A stretch of 10,340 nucleotides of DNA from Acanthamoeba lenticulata (GCA_002179805.1 NAVB01005828.1:1-10340); one strand, 5' to 3'; counted from the stretch's first letter, positions 1 through 8,186 are shown. A program made the numbers and translations. Notes: generated by a model not told the origin, from the sequence alone.

Positions 1-334
1 CCGACCTCTACAGCCTGCTGGCTGAGTGGGTGACCTACTTCAATGTCCCAAAGCAGTACTTCTACTCCCAGATTGATGGGTAAGTGCGCTCTAGAGCAGC
101 CCCTCCTTGTTTGGCTCGAGCTTTGGTGTTAACCTTGAAGATCGTCGTGTGTCGGGCAGTGATGTGATTCCCGGCATCGTTAGCGGCGAGATACACTACG
201 GCACGATCAACCAGGTCTACCAGACGCCAACCTTCATCATCAACGGCTTTAAGGCCGAGTCTCTCAACCAAAACTCGACGTTCGAGGACTGGAAGCGTCT
301 TATTGACTCGCTACGTGAGGGCAAAAGAGCATGA
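1..334 (+). CDS. DsbA-like thioredoxin-fold protein, C-terminal part (5' end outside window)
   Basis: Two exons are seen: 1-79 (reading frame from base 3) and 160-334, joined by an 80-bp intron with a GTAAGT donor at 80 and an acceptor AG at 158-159. The splice restores one frame ending at TGA 332-334. The visible protein has about 84 residues and ends KRA. The stretch YQTPTFIING matches the cis-proline region of DsbA/thioredoxin_4 folds, where the Thr-Pro pair packs against the active-site cysteines; a C-terminal helix (TFEDWKRLIDSL) follows, as in that family. The CxxC motif would lie upstream, outside the window, so redox activity cannot be judged. The gene converges on the PhyH gene with only 30 bp between stop codons. 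The family call rests on the cis-Pro motif and the terminal helix; the exact subfamily is unknown. Confidence 0.6.
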
Positions 335-364
335 TCAAGTGGTTTTCTGGTGTAAAGTCTGCTC

Positions 365-1496
365 TCAGTGATAATCGTGAGCCTTGATGGTCTCATCTTT
401 GGCCGGGTCCATGAAGTCCTTCCCCTTCATCTCTTTCGAGGTGCAGAGCTTGATCTCGCTGTCGCGCACTTTCTCGAGCTTCGTGTACAGCGGATGGTGG
501 TGAGGCTTGTTGCTTGTGTTGTCCGCCTTGTTGTACCTGAACGTGAAGGAAGTTGTAAACACCTTAATCGTGCCGAGGCCGTGAAGAAAACGTACGCCAC
601 AAGGAACGCATAGCGACGGAGAGGGGAGTTGTTCTGGTCGCTCTTGTGGAGCAAGTTTCCGTGGAAGAAGAGGGTGTCGCCGGGCTGGAGTTCCACATGG
701 ACAAGCTCCATCACCTTGGCCGCCTCAGCCACTCGTTCGGGATCAGCGGCAGTCTGTCCACCAACCCTAATGTGATCAACGCGTCCCATCCTGTGCGATC
801 CGCGAAGCACCTGCATGGCGAAGAGTGTCAGTCCGGCTCAAACGCAAGAAGAGGAAAAGCTCCAACCTGCAAGCAGCCGTTCACTTTCGTGCTCGGGTCG
901 AGCGCGATGAAGGCTGTGGCGAAGTGAGGATAAAGGAACCCGTTCTGGTACCAGTAGCCATAGTCCTGGTGCCTAGAGTTCAGCCAGTGAGCAACGTCAC
1001 AAGTGAAGAACTGACAGGTTTGCGAACAGTACCACACATGGCTGCCTCCAGTCCAGGCTTCCTTCATCATAAGCTTCGTGTGGTAATGATACACCTCTCC
1101 TCCGAGCAGTTGCTCAACTCGGTTCACCACTTTGTCGCATCGAGCAATGAGACCGGTGACGTCTATGTGGGTGCTTGTTAAAAAGCGTCCTTTCTTACCA
1201 GGGTACCATACGTACCGCTTCCAGGGTGGTTCCACAGCGACAGTTTGCTGGCTCTTCCTTGGCCGTCACTCAGCTGAAAGGCATGAGCCACAACCGACTC
1301 ATCGTCGTTCAGCGCCTGTGTGGGGCGAGTCGGCAACAACCAACACGCAAGATGGGCTGAGCACATGACAGTACCTTGGCCGTACCTTGGTAAGAACATC
1401 AATTTCCTCTGCGTCAAAGAGAGAGGGAATAATGAGATAGCCGTCTCTTTCATACGCGGCGATCTGTTCTGGGGTGAACGGCGCACAGTCACTCAT
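365..1496 (-). CDS. Phytanoyl-CoA dioxygenase (PhyH) family Fe(II)/2-oxoglutarate oxygenase
   Basis: Six exons on the minus strand: 1496-1386, 1315-1207, 1162-1033, 972-867, 810-596 and 536-365. The five introns are 70, 44, 60, 56 and 59 bp. Exons sum to 843 nt, giving 280 residues, a usual length for the short PhyH proteins. The N-terminus has the family opening ([20 protein letters not shown]). HQDYGYW supplies the HxD iron ligands at about H118 and D120; [10 protein letters not shown] supplies the second His at about H207, and an Arg near 218 would bind 2-oxoglutarate. The spacing of 89 residues between the two His and 11 from His to Arg equals that of human PHYH (H175, D177, H264, R275). 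LWNHPG and LGGEVYHYH are further family blocks. The start is the first ATG in frame before the FTPEQ block. Substrate is unknown; members hydroxylate fatty acyl-CoAs or small molecules. The gene is divergent from the BSD-TBC-TLDc gene. Confidence 0.88.
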
Positions 1497-1673
1497 GTTC
1501 AACGGAATGAAGCCAACGTCGAGCGATAGCTCGGGATGGCTGCAAGAAGGGAATGGGCACCGTTTCTGCAGACAGCTTTGAGAAAAGGGCTCTCGAAATA
1601 AAAGAAAATCAAAAGATAATCAAAAGATAATCGGGAAACCTCCTTCCCTGGTGCGCAGGTCATCCAAGCGCAA
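1497..1673. promoter_or_regulatory. Divergent intergenic region between PhyH gene and BSD-TBC-TLDc gene
   Basis: This 177-bp stretch lies between two genes pointing away from each other and must hold both start regions. It has an A-rich patch (about 1597-1638) in otherwise mixed sequence, including two head-to-tail copies of AATCAAAAGAT (1607-1617 and 1618-1628) followed by a third partial copy (1629-1632). No clear TATA box is seen. The promoter role is inferred from position only. Confidence 0.45.
1607..1632. repeat. Tandem 11-bp repeat AATCAAAAGAT, 2.4 copies
   Basis: Two perfect copies and the first four bases of a third are read directly in the divergent promoter region. It could be a transcription-factor site pair or simple A-rich slippage; the sequence does not decide. 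Confidence 0.6.
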
Positions 1674-4600
1674 ATGGAGGGTGAAGGTGATGGCGTCTTG
1701 TGGACAACCATTGGAGGACAAATGTTTGCTGTACCTGTCAGGAAAAAGAAGGCTCCTGTTGACGAAAAGGCAGGAGCCACGGTAGCTGCAGATGAGGAAA
1801 AGTTACAACCTGCTCCATCTCCAACCACTTCCCCTCAAACTGAGACTCGACCGCGCTCTGCAAGCGCGACTTCATCCGGTGCGTACGGTCGCCACAGTTA
1901 TTAGGCTTCTCAGCGCTGACAGCGATAGATGTTGGGTTGCTGCCACAACCAGGCTGGGGTTGGCTGGGCTTTGGCGGCCTTGCGAACGCGGCTAAAGAAG
2001 TGCCTGCGCTCAAGTACATACAACGCCATTACAGCTTTAGTTTTTACCTCCCTTACCCGTTTTCCCTCAGTGCCGGCCTTGGCTTGGCGGAGTCCACTCT
2101 GACCGGCCTCTACAATGCTGTATCCTCTTCGGCAGCCTACATCGTGCAACCGCTCGCGGAGGAGGAAGAAGTAGTGCCACGTACGTCACTTCTCCTCGAC
2201 CAGTGGGATTAGGCAAGGTGTTCACGAACAAAGCCATGTGCCCACAGTTCCCAGTGAGAAGGAGAAGCAGGAACTCGCGATCACCCCCGAGCTGGTGGAC
2301 TTTGTGCAGAACGTGACCGACCATCCTTCTACCTTCACCAACTTCCCCGTCGACACCCCTGCTGGCCCGCAGCCGGCCAGTATGTTCATCCGTCCACCGT
2401 CTAACCACCGAGATCTTCTAACCCTTAACTTTTGTCACCTCATCGAAGAAATGGTCAGGGACCAAGCTTCGTACAAACTCTCGGATAAACAGGCCCGGCA
2501 CGTCACCGCCATGCTCGCCTTGGGTACGCTCCAACTCTCCTCATTGGACTTGACTCGCTTTTGGCTCACGTCCATATGCACAGTCCCACGTCTGCAGAAG
2601 CTCAGGCACGACCTGGTTCCAGCCGATGTGGACGAAGAGGTCTTCTGGCAGGTGTACTTTTCGCTTATCGAGCGCAAGGCCGATGGGGTCGACTGGGAAC
2701 GAGACAAGATGATGGAGCAGATGAAACACGAAGAAGGAGATGAAGAAGAAGACTGGCCAGAGCATGATGAGGTATTGTGGCCTGCCTTCCCCTCGTTTGG
2801 ATACTTGTGATATTCTTCTAAACGCCGGCGGGGGAACGAACCGAGTGCAGGAGGCTGAACAAATCGACAGCGAGACCACGAGACGACACAGGGCCCTGAC
2901 GGCCAAAGTGCAATACCGACGCGAGATGCTTCTCGGAAACGATGAGGATATCGATGACGACGCGCACGACGCTCATCCGATGATCAGTTTACGCGAGCTG
3001 CGAAAGTGCGTCCCTCTCCTCTTCTCCAAAAAACCTATCGTGGCGTTGCGTCTGACCTTCATTTGAATCTCCTGTACCAGACTGTGGGACCTGCATCAGC
3101 GCGGCTACATGAGCGCGCCAAAAGCGAGTCTGCTTTACCCCGAAGATTCGGCCCGTCTCGAGGTCCGTTCTGTCCATCACCCCAACGGGATGAAAGGAGA
3201 GCCGGCGGTTGGACTCACGCGCTGGAGTTTCAGCAACTCTGGGAGGGCATGCTGTTCAGTGGCCGAGAGCCAGGGCGTCTCATCCGCGAGCAGTTCCGGA
3301 ACCTGATCCGACAGGGCATCGCCCCGAGCCACCGCACTCTCGTACTCGTCATCTGCCTCTTTGCTTGTGGCTTGATGAGGAAGCTGGACTGAGGCTAAAG
3401 GACCTTTTCCTGGCGCCATTTGCCACTGGCAGCTGTGGCCGTTGATGGCCGAGGCGCTGGCGCAGATGCGAAGAACGCCGGCCCTGTACGAGGAAGCTCT
3501 TCAAAACGTGTACATCACCGATGAGGGGCGGCGCCAGCTGGCCCGTGAGGAACAGGCCAAGGCCGAGCAGCAGCAGCAACAACAACTGCGCCAGAGCGGC
3601 GAGACCGTCAAGGATGCACAAGAAGGCGGTGAATCCGCGACGGCTTCAGTGGCATCCACGAGTATTTTGTCCACGTTGGAGGTTCCCATCTCGTTTTCAC
3701 GGTACGCCGTGCTGGGGCGCCCGAGCTCATGGAGGAGCCTAATAAGGCTTGTCTTGTCTGACACAACACGACGCACCCGTCGGGACTTCTTGCCCTTCCC
3801 CCGCAGGATTCCCAACTTTGGCGGGCGGCTGTTCTCGGTGAGCCACTGGCTCAATGGCGAGGGCGTCACCGCCGCCAAGCGCCTGCTCACCGTGTTCGCT
3901 GTTCAGAATGCCGAGTGGGACTACGCGCCGTGCCTGCCCGACTTGGGTTCGATATCGCCCACTCAGCTCCCAACTTTCAGATGTATCGCTGGGGGGCTTG
4001 CTTGCTGACCTCCCTACGGATCTCATACCTTACCAGTGTTTCTGCTGCTCCACTACATGTCGGAACCCGTGGTGTACTTCACCCTGGTGACGATCATGGC
4101 CAAGTCCATTCCGGCCCCGGGGCCCCAGCAAGAGGGCCAGCCTTCGCAACCACAACAGCAGCAGCAGCAGCAGCTTGGTACCCCCGCAAGCTCTCCTTTT
4201 GTGCTCGATTTGGTCTCACGCGGGCCGTTGTCTTGGGACAGACAACTCGACCGACGGAAGCGGCCAGAAGCTGCGCCTCCTCAACCGGACGAAACAGGAA
4301 GTGGAGATCACCATGTGCACTCTCCTCAACAGCTTCTTGGCCCAATACCTGCCGCGCCTCCACAAACGTGCGCACCTCCCAGATCCCTTGAGGGCCATAG
4401 CACGAGCTTAACAGAGGGCACAAACCCGAACACATGGGACCAGATGTCAACGGTCCGTGCCGGGAGGCACTGGTCGGGCGCGATCTGGAGAAAGAGCTGC
4501 AGCAGTGGATTGACCGCCTCTTCGTGGGCGTGCTCCCGCACTTGGTGCGTGTCCTTTGCCTCTCGCTGAGCTCGCAGCTGGCACCCGACTGACTCTGTGC

Positions 4601-5822
4601 ACCGGCTTTCATGTGTACACAGACGGTGTTCAAGGTCGTGGACAACATGCTGGCCGAGGGCGTAACAGTGCTTTACCAGGTGACGCTGCGCATCCTCCAG
4701 GCCAATGAGGAGGACCTCCTGCTTGCTGAAAACGGTACTCGTCCGCTCCTTCTCCCTTCTTTCGGGGTGATTTGAGGAGCCGCGGCTGACCCTTGGTCGG
4801 TCCAGGCCAGGACTTCATGCGACGGCTCCGAGCGATTGCCTTTCGCAACATGGAGCAGGATATCGACGACTCGTTTTTGTTTGGCGTACGGCCCAGCCCA
4901 GATTGTCGTGCCACTTTGCTTGGCTTGCTGATGTTTGTGTTCATTCGGTGGAACAGGCCGCGGGTGCTCCCCAGACTGAGCTTGCCACCCAGTTGGTTGA
5001 GCTCACCCCGGGGCAAGTTGTGCTGGCCGAGGCCAAGGCCAAGGAGGCCAACCCGCAGCTGGCAACGCTGCCCGAGTCCATGCTCTCGATCTCCTACGCA
5101 CCCCACATCAAGCACTCGTCGCTGGTGATCTCGCAGGAACAGTTCGAAGTGCTGTGGCAGTGGCTGCCCTCGCGGTATCGGGTCAAGCACCCGGTGCGCC
5201 ACTTCTCTTCGTCCAAGGACGGGTTCTCCATCTTGTCCATCTACCGCCAGTGCAAGAAGTCGGCGCCCCACCTCTTCATCATCAAGACCAAGCAGGGCAA
5301 GGTTGGTCCTCCATTTATCTTCATTCTTACGGATTGTAGCTTCTCACTTATGCTCTCATCAATGCTGCAGATATTCGGGGCCTATTTGACCGACGGCTGG
5401 AAGCAGTCGCCCAAATTCTACGGCTCTGGCGAGTGCTTCCTCTTCACCCTCCACCCGCACATTCGGTACGCAACAACAACACGCAACAACAACGCTACAA
5501 CACAGGTCGAGCACCAACATTGGAGGCGTTTGATTGTACCATCAACAGGAAGTTTGGGTGGACAACCGCGAACAAGGACCTCTTCATGATTGGCAATGAG
5601 AAGGACATCATGATCGGTGGCGGAGGAGGAAGCGCCATCTGGCTGGACAGGTACAAGTTGTGTAGCTTGATTGATGATCCGCACTAATTCACGGCCTGTG
5701 CTCACAGTGAGCTGTGGCACGGCTCTTCTGAGTACTGCGAGACCTTCCGAAACGAGCCCCTCAATGGCTCATCCAAGTTTTTCGAGGCGGTCGCGGTGGA
5801 GATCTATGGCTTCTCTTCTTGA
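1674..5822 (+). CDS. BSD-TBC-TLDc domain protein (20-exon model; possible fusion)
   Basis: Exons: 1674-1878, 1953-2013, 2071-2180, 2248-2379, 2449-2523, 2584-2771, 2851-3005, 3081-3162, 3228-3341, 3433-3701, 3807-3946, 4037-4177, 4242-4367, 4444-4544, 4623-4734, 4806-4885, 4957-5301, 5371-5465, 5549-5650 and 5708-5822. They sum to 2,748 nt (915 residues) with matching phase at every junction. Order: charged N-terminus; GWGWLGFGGL block; BSD domain near residues 175-230; acidic linker; TBC domain near 337-670; TLDc domain near 750-915. TBC plus TLDc is the architecture of TBC1D24/Skywalker, which act in vesicle traffic and oxidative-stress tolerance; BSD is typical of SYAP1-like proteins. The TBC and TLDc parts are clearly one gene. 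Joining the BSD part is less certain: it depends on the intron 2772-2850, which is phase 0 on both sides. Without that splice, a BSD protein would stop at 2810 and a second gene could start at ATG 2927. The fourth intron (2380-2448) is also uncertain. Confidence 0.6.
2449..2771 (+). other. BSD domain segment
   Basis: After removing the intron 2524-2583, the protein reads ARHVTAMLALVPRLQKLRH and then the signature EEVFWQVYFSLIE. The Phe-Trp pair (about residues 215-216) is the invariant feature of BSD domains, and a VP-x-LQ-LR-LVP run precedes it as in SYAP1-like and plant BSD proteins. The segment ends in an acidic tract (EGDEEEDWPEHDE). BSD domains are small three-helix modules; in SYAP1 the protein is linked to Akt/mTORC2 signalling, but no function can be transferred here. 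Confidence 0.8.
3568..3585 (+). repeat. CAG/CAA repeat encoding six glutamines
   Basis: Three CAG and three CAA codons lie in frame in the TBC segment and follow an acidic helix-like stretch (REEQAKAE). The mixed codons argue against recent slippage. Confidence 0.85.
4153..4173 (+). repeat. CAA(CAG)6 repeat encoding seven glutamines
   Basis: One CAA followed by six pure CAG codons lies at the 3' edge of an exon of the TBC segment, directly before the donor at 4178. It sits in a Pro/Gln-rich insert (starting IPAPGPQQ) absent from usual TBC domains. Confidence 0.85.
4957..5822 (+). other. TLDc domain segment at the C-terminus
   Basis: The four last exons carry the full TLDc pattern: SSLVISQEQFEVLWQWLP, an Arg-Gln-Cys stretch, KIFGAYLTDGWK, FYGSGECFLFTLHP, the glycine run IMIGGGGGSAIWLD, and the ending CETFRNEPL followed by VEIYGF. 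The run across introns 5302-5370, 5466-5548 and 5651-5707 is in frame. TLDc domains occur in OXR1, NCOA7 and TBC1D24 and bind the vacuolar H+-ATPase in several of them; that role is family knowledge and not shown here. Confidence 0.88.
5468..5493 (+). repeat. Tandem 13-bp repeat ACGCAACAACAAC, two copies, inside an intron
   Basis: Two perfect head-to-tail copies (5468-5480 and 5481-5493) lie just after the donor of intron 5466-5548 in the TLDc part. They are low complexity and probably neutral. Confidence 0.7.
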
Positions 5823-5874
5823 AGTGGCGGAGAGGCGCAAAACAAAAACAAAAACTATTCATTTTATTATTTAG
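5823..5874 (+). promoter_or_regulatory. 52-bp tandem intergenic gap before MED11
   Basis: Between the TLDc gene stop (TGA ends at 5822) and the MED11 ATG (5875) only 52 bp remain, A-rich then T-rich (AAAACAAAAACAAAAAC, then TTTTATTATTTAG). It must hold the 3' end of one gene and the 5' end of the next. No AATAAA is present on the plus strand. The ATTTAG directly before the ATG resembles a splice acceptor, so an upstream leader intron overlapping the previous gene is possible. Confidence 0.4.
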
Positions 5875-6679
5875 ATGTCACAGATGGACGAAATACACAG
5901 TGGACCCACCTTGACGGACGAGCTGTTTGGTGAGTCCACAGAGTCGGCGGTTGGTGTCCCAATGGAGGAAGATGACAGCAAAGCCAAAGAAGAGGAGGAA
6001 GAAGATAATTTGGGCGGCGAAGATGAAGAGGACGATGAAGATGAGGGTTCTGCCGACGACGATGACGAGGATGTGATGGCCGATTTGTTGGGCAGTCAGA
6101 CAAACGACTCAAACCTCGGCGGCACTCTTGACGCGCTCATGGGGCGAGTGCAAGCAAGTGATCTTACTTCCAGCGCCCTGAACGCTCTCCAGCAAGCCGA
6201 AAACGTACCCCACCGCCCGTGCTGCGAGCTTGCAGCGCGTGCCTCCTCACCCAAAGGGCTCATGTGTGCAAGTGCAGAAGGTGATCGAGCTGCTGGAGAT
6301 CGCGGCACAGACAACGACCGAACTTGCCCGACTAGAGGCGACGGAAGAGGCCCGCGAGCGACTACGCTCGCACATCGATACCTTCCTCGCCACCACCAAC
6401 GTACGTGACGTGGCGCTCTTCTCAGCTTCCTCGCGCAGGCCCTCTTGGTTGCGTGCGCTCGTGTGATGCTATCGTGGTGATGTTGATACGACACAACTCA
6501 CGCCACAGGAGATCCACACGACGCTGCGAGAGCAAATCAAGTTGATCCCGCCCGTGCTGCCGTTCGAGGGCCACAGCTACGACGCCAAGATGGACTTTGA
6601 GATTACCAAGATGCAGACGCAGATGGTGCGCGCGCGCCTCCAGCGGCTTCTGGCGCACATCGAACAACAGCAACCGTGA
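5875..6679 (+). CDS. MED11: Mediator complex subunit 11 (MED11) with acidic N-terminal extension
   Basis: Three exons (5875-6204, 6278-6400, 6509-6679), with introns of 73 and 108 bp, all phase 0, give 207 residues. The core starts near residue 97 and matches animal and plant MED11: ALNALQQAENKVIELLEIA, TTTELARLE, TNEIHTTLREQIKLI, LPFEGHSYDAKMDFEI, and VRARLQRLL. MED11 forms a coiled four-helix bundle with MED22 in the head module of Mediator, which links activators to RNA polymerase II and TFIIH. The usual protein is about 115-120 residues. Here about 95 extra residues precede the core, with a dense Glu/Asp tract at about residues 30-70, followed by a short hydrophobic patch (VMADLLG). The start is the first ATG after an upstream stop; a second ATG lies three codons later. 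The acidic exon is in frame with the core through a GTACCC donor, but could be checked for a separate start. Confidence 0.8.
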
Positions 6680-6758
6680 GCTCTTTGGCGGCGGGCACAA
6701 CGCGCTTTGCCTCTTTTTGTGCGTCATCGTTGGCCCACTTTGAAGAGGTGAAGGGAGG

Positions 6759-7779
6759 TCACATGGGTTGCTCCTCGCCCAGGAAGAGGAGCTTTCCGCG
6801 TGGTCCGTCGGGTCCTTTCTTGACGAGATGCACCACGTCCTGGCCCACTTCTTCAGGCGCTCGCCAGCGCATGCCCAACTGTTTGTGTGTATGTGCGTGT
6901 CAACATTCGAGTGGTTGGCAACTTGACGCGGGCGCGACGCACCTGTTGAGGCAAGTCCTCCGGGACGACCTGCTTGCTCATGTCCGTCCGAACGAAGCCC
7001 GGAAGGATCGCGTTGATGAGGATGTCCTCTTCGGGCTTCACCTCTGCAGCGCTCAGGAGGGTGATGGCGTCAACGCCCAGCTTGGCGACTGCGTAGCCGC
7101 TCATCGTGGCGAACTGGCCCAGCGTCTGTCGCGTGTGGCCGGTTAGTGCGGTGTGTCGGCGGGAACGAAGGGGGCTGGGCTTCGTACACCCAGCTGGCCA
7201 GCGCCCGAGGAGAGGTTGATAATGCGACCAAAGCCGTGTTTCTTCATTAAGGGCAAGAAGGCTTGAGTCGTGCGTAGCGTGCCCGTGACGTGAACATCGA
7301 GCATTGACTGGAAGCCACTGATGGGAATTGTGAGCGTGGAGCCTTCGACAAGGTTGCCTGTGTGGAATGTACACCTGAGCAGATCTACTCAAGGGACCCA
7401 CCCCGCATGCGGTTGAAGGAGGCACCTGCGTTATTGACTAGCACGTCAACGCGGCCGTACTTGCGCTCCACATAGTTCTTGAACCGCTCCACGCTCTCAT
7501 CGCTGGCTACGTCAAGTTGGTGGTATTCGAGCTCCCCTGTGCTGGGGTCTCCCTCTGAGTGCCGCATCAGCACATTAAGTAAACCGCGCAACCCGCCACA
7601 AGATTGAATTAAAGAGGGTGGGTACTGAGCGCTTCTACGGCAGCTTGCCCACTTGCCTCGTTTCTGCTGGTCAGAATGGTAACATAGCCCGGCAGCTTCG
7701 CCAATTCCTTGCACACGCCCTGACCGATGCCTTTGTTGCCGCCTGTCACCACAGCCACACGCTTGGCCACTCGGTCCAT
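6759..7779 (-). CDS. Short-chain dehydrogenase/reductase (carbonyl reductase-like)
   Basis: Five exons (7779-7626, 7554-7402, 7357-7188, 7125-6943, 6878-6759) with introns of 71, 44, 62 and 64 bp sum to 780 nt, giving 259 residues, a normal classical SDR length. The Rossmann motif is VTGGNKGIG (residues 11-19), the adenine-side Asp is in HQLDVAS, VLVNNAG is at 89-95, the catalytic Ser lies in INLSSGAGQ (S152/S153), and YxxxK is Y170-K174. The C-terminal exon ends in GKLLFLGEEQPM. TGGNKGIG and TSRNE after strand 2 resemble NADPH-using carbonyl reductases and neomenthol dehydrogenase-like plant enzymes. The place of the catalytic-tetrad Asn reads LDVHVTG, so His replaces Asn at about 125. A second in-frame ATG at 7788 would add three residues. 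It converges with MED11 (79 bp between stops). Confidence 0.88.
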
Positions 7780-7818
7780 CGCTAACATAACAAAGAAGCG
7801 CTGACTTGTTAATAATGC

Positions 7819-7824
7819 AAAAAA
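7819..7824 (-). terminator. Pol III terminator of left tRNA-His
   Basis: Six T residues on the transcribed strand begin two bases after the discriminator base, a typical RNA polymerase III stop. Confidence 0.8.
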
Positions 7825-7826
7825 GT

Positions 7827-7897
7827 TGCCAGGACCGGGAATTGAACCCGGGTTGTTGGTACCACAAACCAATGTACTACCACTATACTATCCCAGC
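7827..7897 (-). tRNA. tRNA-His (anticodon GTG), left copy
   Basis: The 71-nt cloverleaf reads: acceptor GCTGGGA/TCCTGGC with one G-T and one T-G pair; D arm GTA/TAC around TAGTGGTAG; anticodon stem TTGGT/ACCAA with loop TTGTGGT, so the anticodon is GTG; a four-base variable loop CAAC; T arm CCGGG/CCCGG with loop TTCAATT; discriminator A. The B box is GGTTCAATTCC and the A-box region holds TAGTATAGTGG. No intron is present. The G at -1 needed by HisRS is not encoded, as is usual in eukaryotes, where Thg1 adds it. The gene is on the minus strand with its 5' end facing the AT-rich core. Confidence 0.93.
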
Positions 7898-7909
7898 TTG
7901 GTTGTCGAC

Positions 7910-8101
7910 AAGAGTACCAAAATAATACAATCGCACAAACCTAAAATAAAACAATATTGCCTAAAATTGTGGCAAGATGAGCAAAATAACAATTTAAATT
8001 GATAGTACATGACAATATGGCCAACAATATAGCTGTAACAGTTTTAATTTATATAAATTAATATAAGTGGAATTTTCAACAATTCCATATGAGTCTATCG
8101 C
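7910..8101. other. 192-bp AT-rich core between the tRNA-His arms
   Basis: This stretch is strikingly AT-rich against GC-rich flanking genes and has no plausible coding frame. It holds two perfect palindromes, CAATTTAAATTG at 7990-8001 and TAATTTATATAAATTA at 8045-8060, and a short hairpin GGAATT-6 nt-AATTCC at 8069-8086. The TATATAAA element lies about 60 bp upstream of the right tRNA gene and may assist TFIIIB, but tRNA genes have internal promoters, so that is inference. It serves as the shared 5' flank of two divergent tRNA genes. Confidence 0.7.
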
Positions 8102-8113
8102 GTCGACAACCAA

Positions 8114-8184
8114 GCTGGGATAGTATAGTGGTAGTACATTGGTTTGTGGTACCAACAACCCGGGTTCAATTCCCGGTCCTGGCA
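8114..8184 (+). tRNA. tRNA-His (anticodon GTG), right copy
   Basis: The sequence is identical to the left copy through all 71 nt, so all stems and the GTG anticodon are as described there. It is transcribed away from the AT-rich core toward the CAP beta-helix gene, whose ATG is 44 bp past its 3' end. Confidence 0.93.
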
Positions 8185-8186
8185 AC

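Larger units (their letters stand above)
3228..4734 (+). other. TBC (Rab-GAP-like) domain segment
   Basis: Recognisable TBC blocks are LIRQGIAPSHRTLLWPLM (exon 3228-3341 joined to 3433), GEGVTAAKRLLTVFAVQN with PDLVFLLLHYMSEP, and the end block WIDRLFVGVLPHL-TVFKVVDNMLAEG joined across intron 4545-4622. The place where active Rab-GAPs carry the catalytic YxQ reads DYAPCLPDL (Y503-A-P), so the glutamine finger is missing, and no IxxDxxR arginine-finger motif is visible before it. TBC1D24-type proteins are likewise reported to lack normal catalytic residues. Two polyglutamine runs interrupt the domain at 3568-3585 and 4153-4173. Confidence 0.8.
7795..7909 (-). repeat. Left arm of 115-bp inverted repeat carrying tRNA-His
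   Basis: The reverse complement of this arm matches 8102-8216 at 114 of 115 positions by eye; the only difference is at 7818 against 8193, just past the T-run. Identity extends 12 bp upstream and 32 bp downstream of the tRNA gene, then stops sharply on both sides. Confidence 0.95.

Noticed and set aside
4094..4648. 184-residue open frame on the minus strand
   Set aside because: Antisense to TBC exons and introns; no recognisable motif; the opposite strand gives a phase-consistent TBC domain.
4630..5271. 213-residue open frame on the minus strand
   Set aside because: It is antisense to the TBC/TLDc exons, crosses their introns, shows no family features, and is rich in Arg/Pro/Leu as expected for antisense GC-rich coding DNA.
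2927..5822. Separate TBC-TLDc gene starting at ATG 2927
   Set aside because: Not excluded, but not chosen: coherent coding sequence runs upstream of this ATG to an acceptor at 2850 that is in phase with the BSD exon donor at 2772. Kept as the alternative to the fusion model.
7994..8185. Open frame on the minus strand starting PGPGIEPG
   Set aside because: It is the reverse complement of the right tRNA-His gene; peptides of the PGIEPG kind are a known artefact of translating tRNA T arms.
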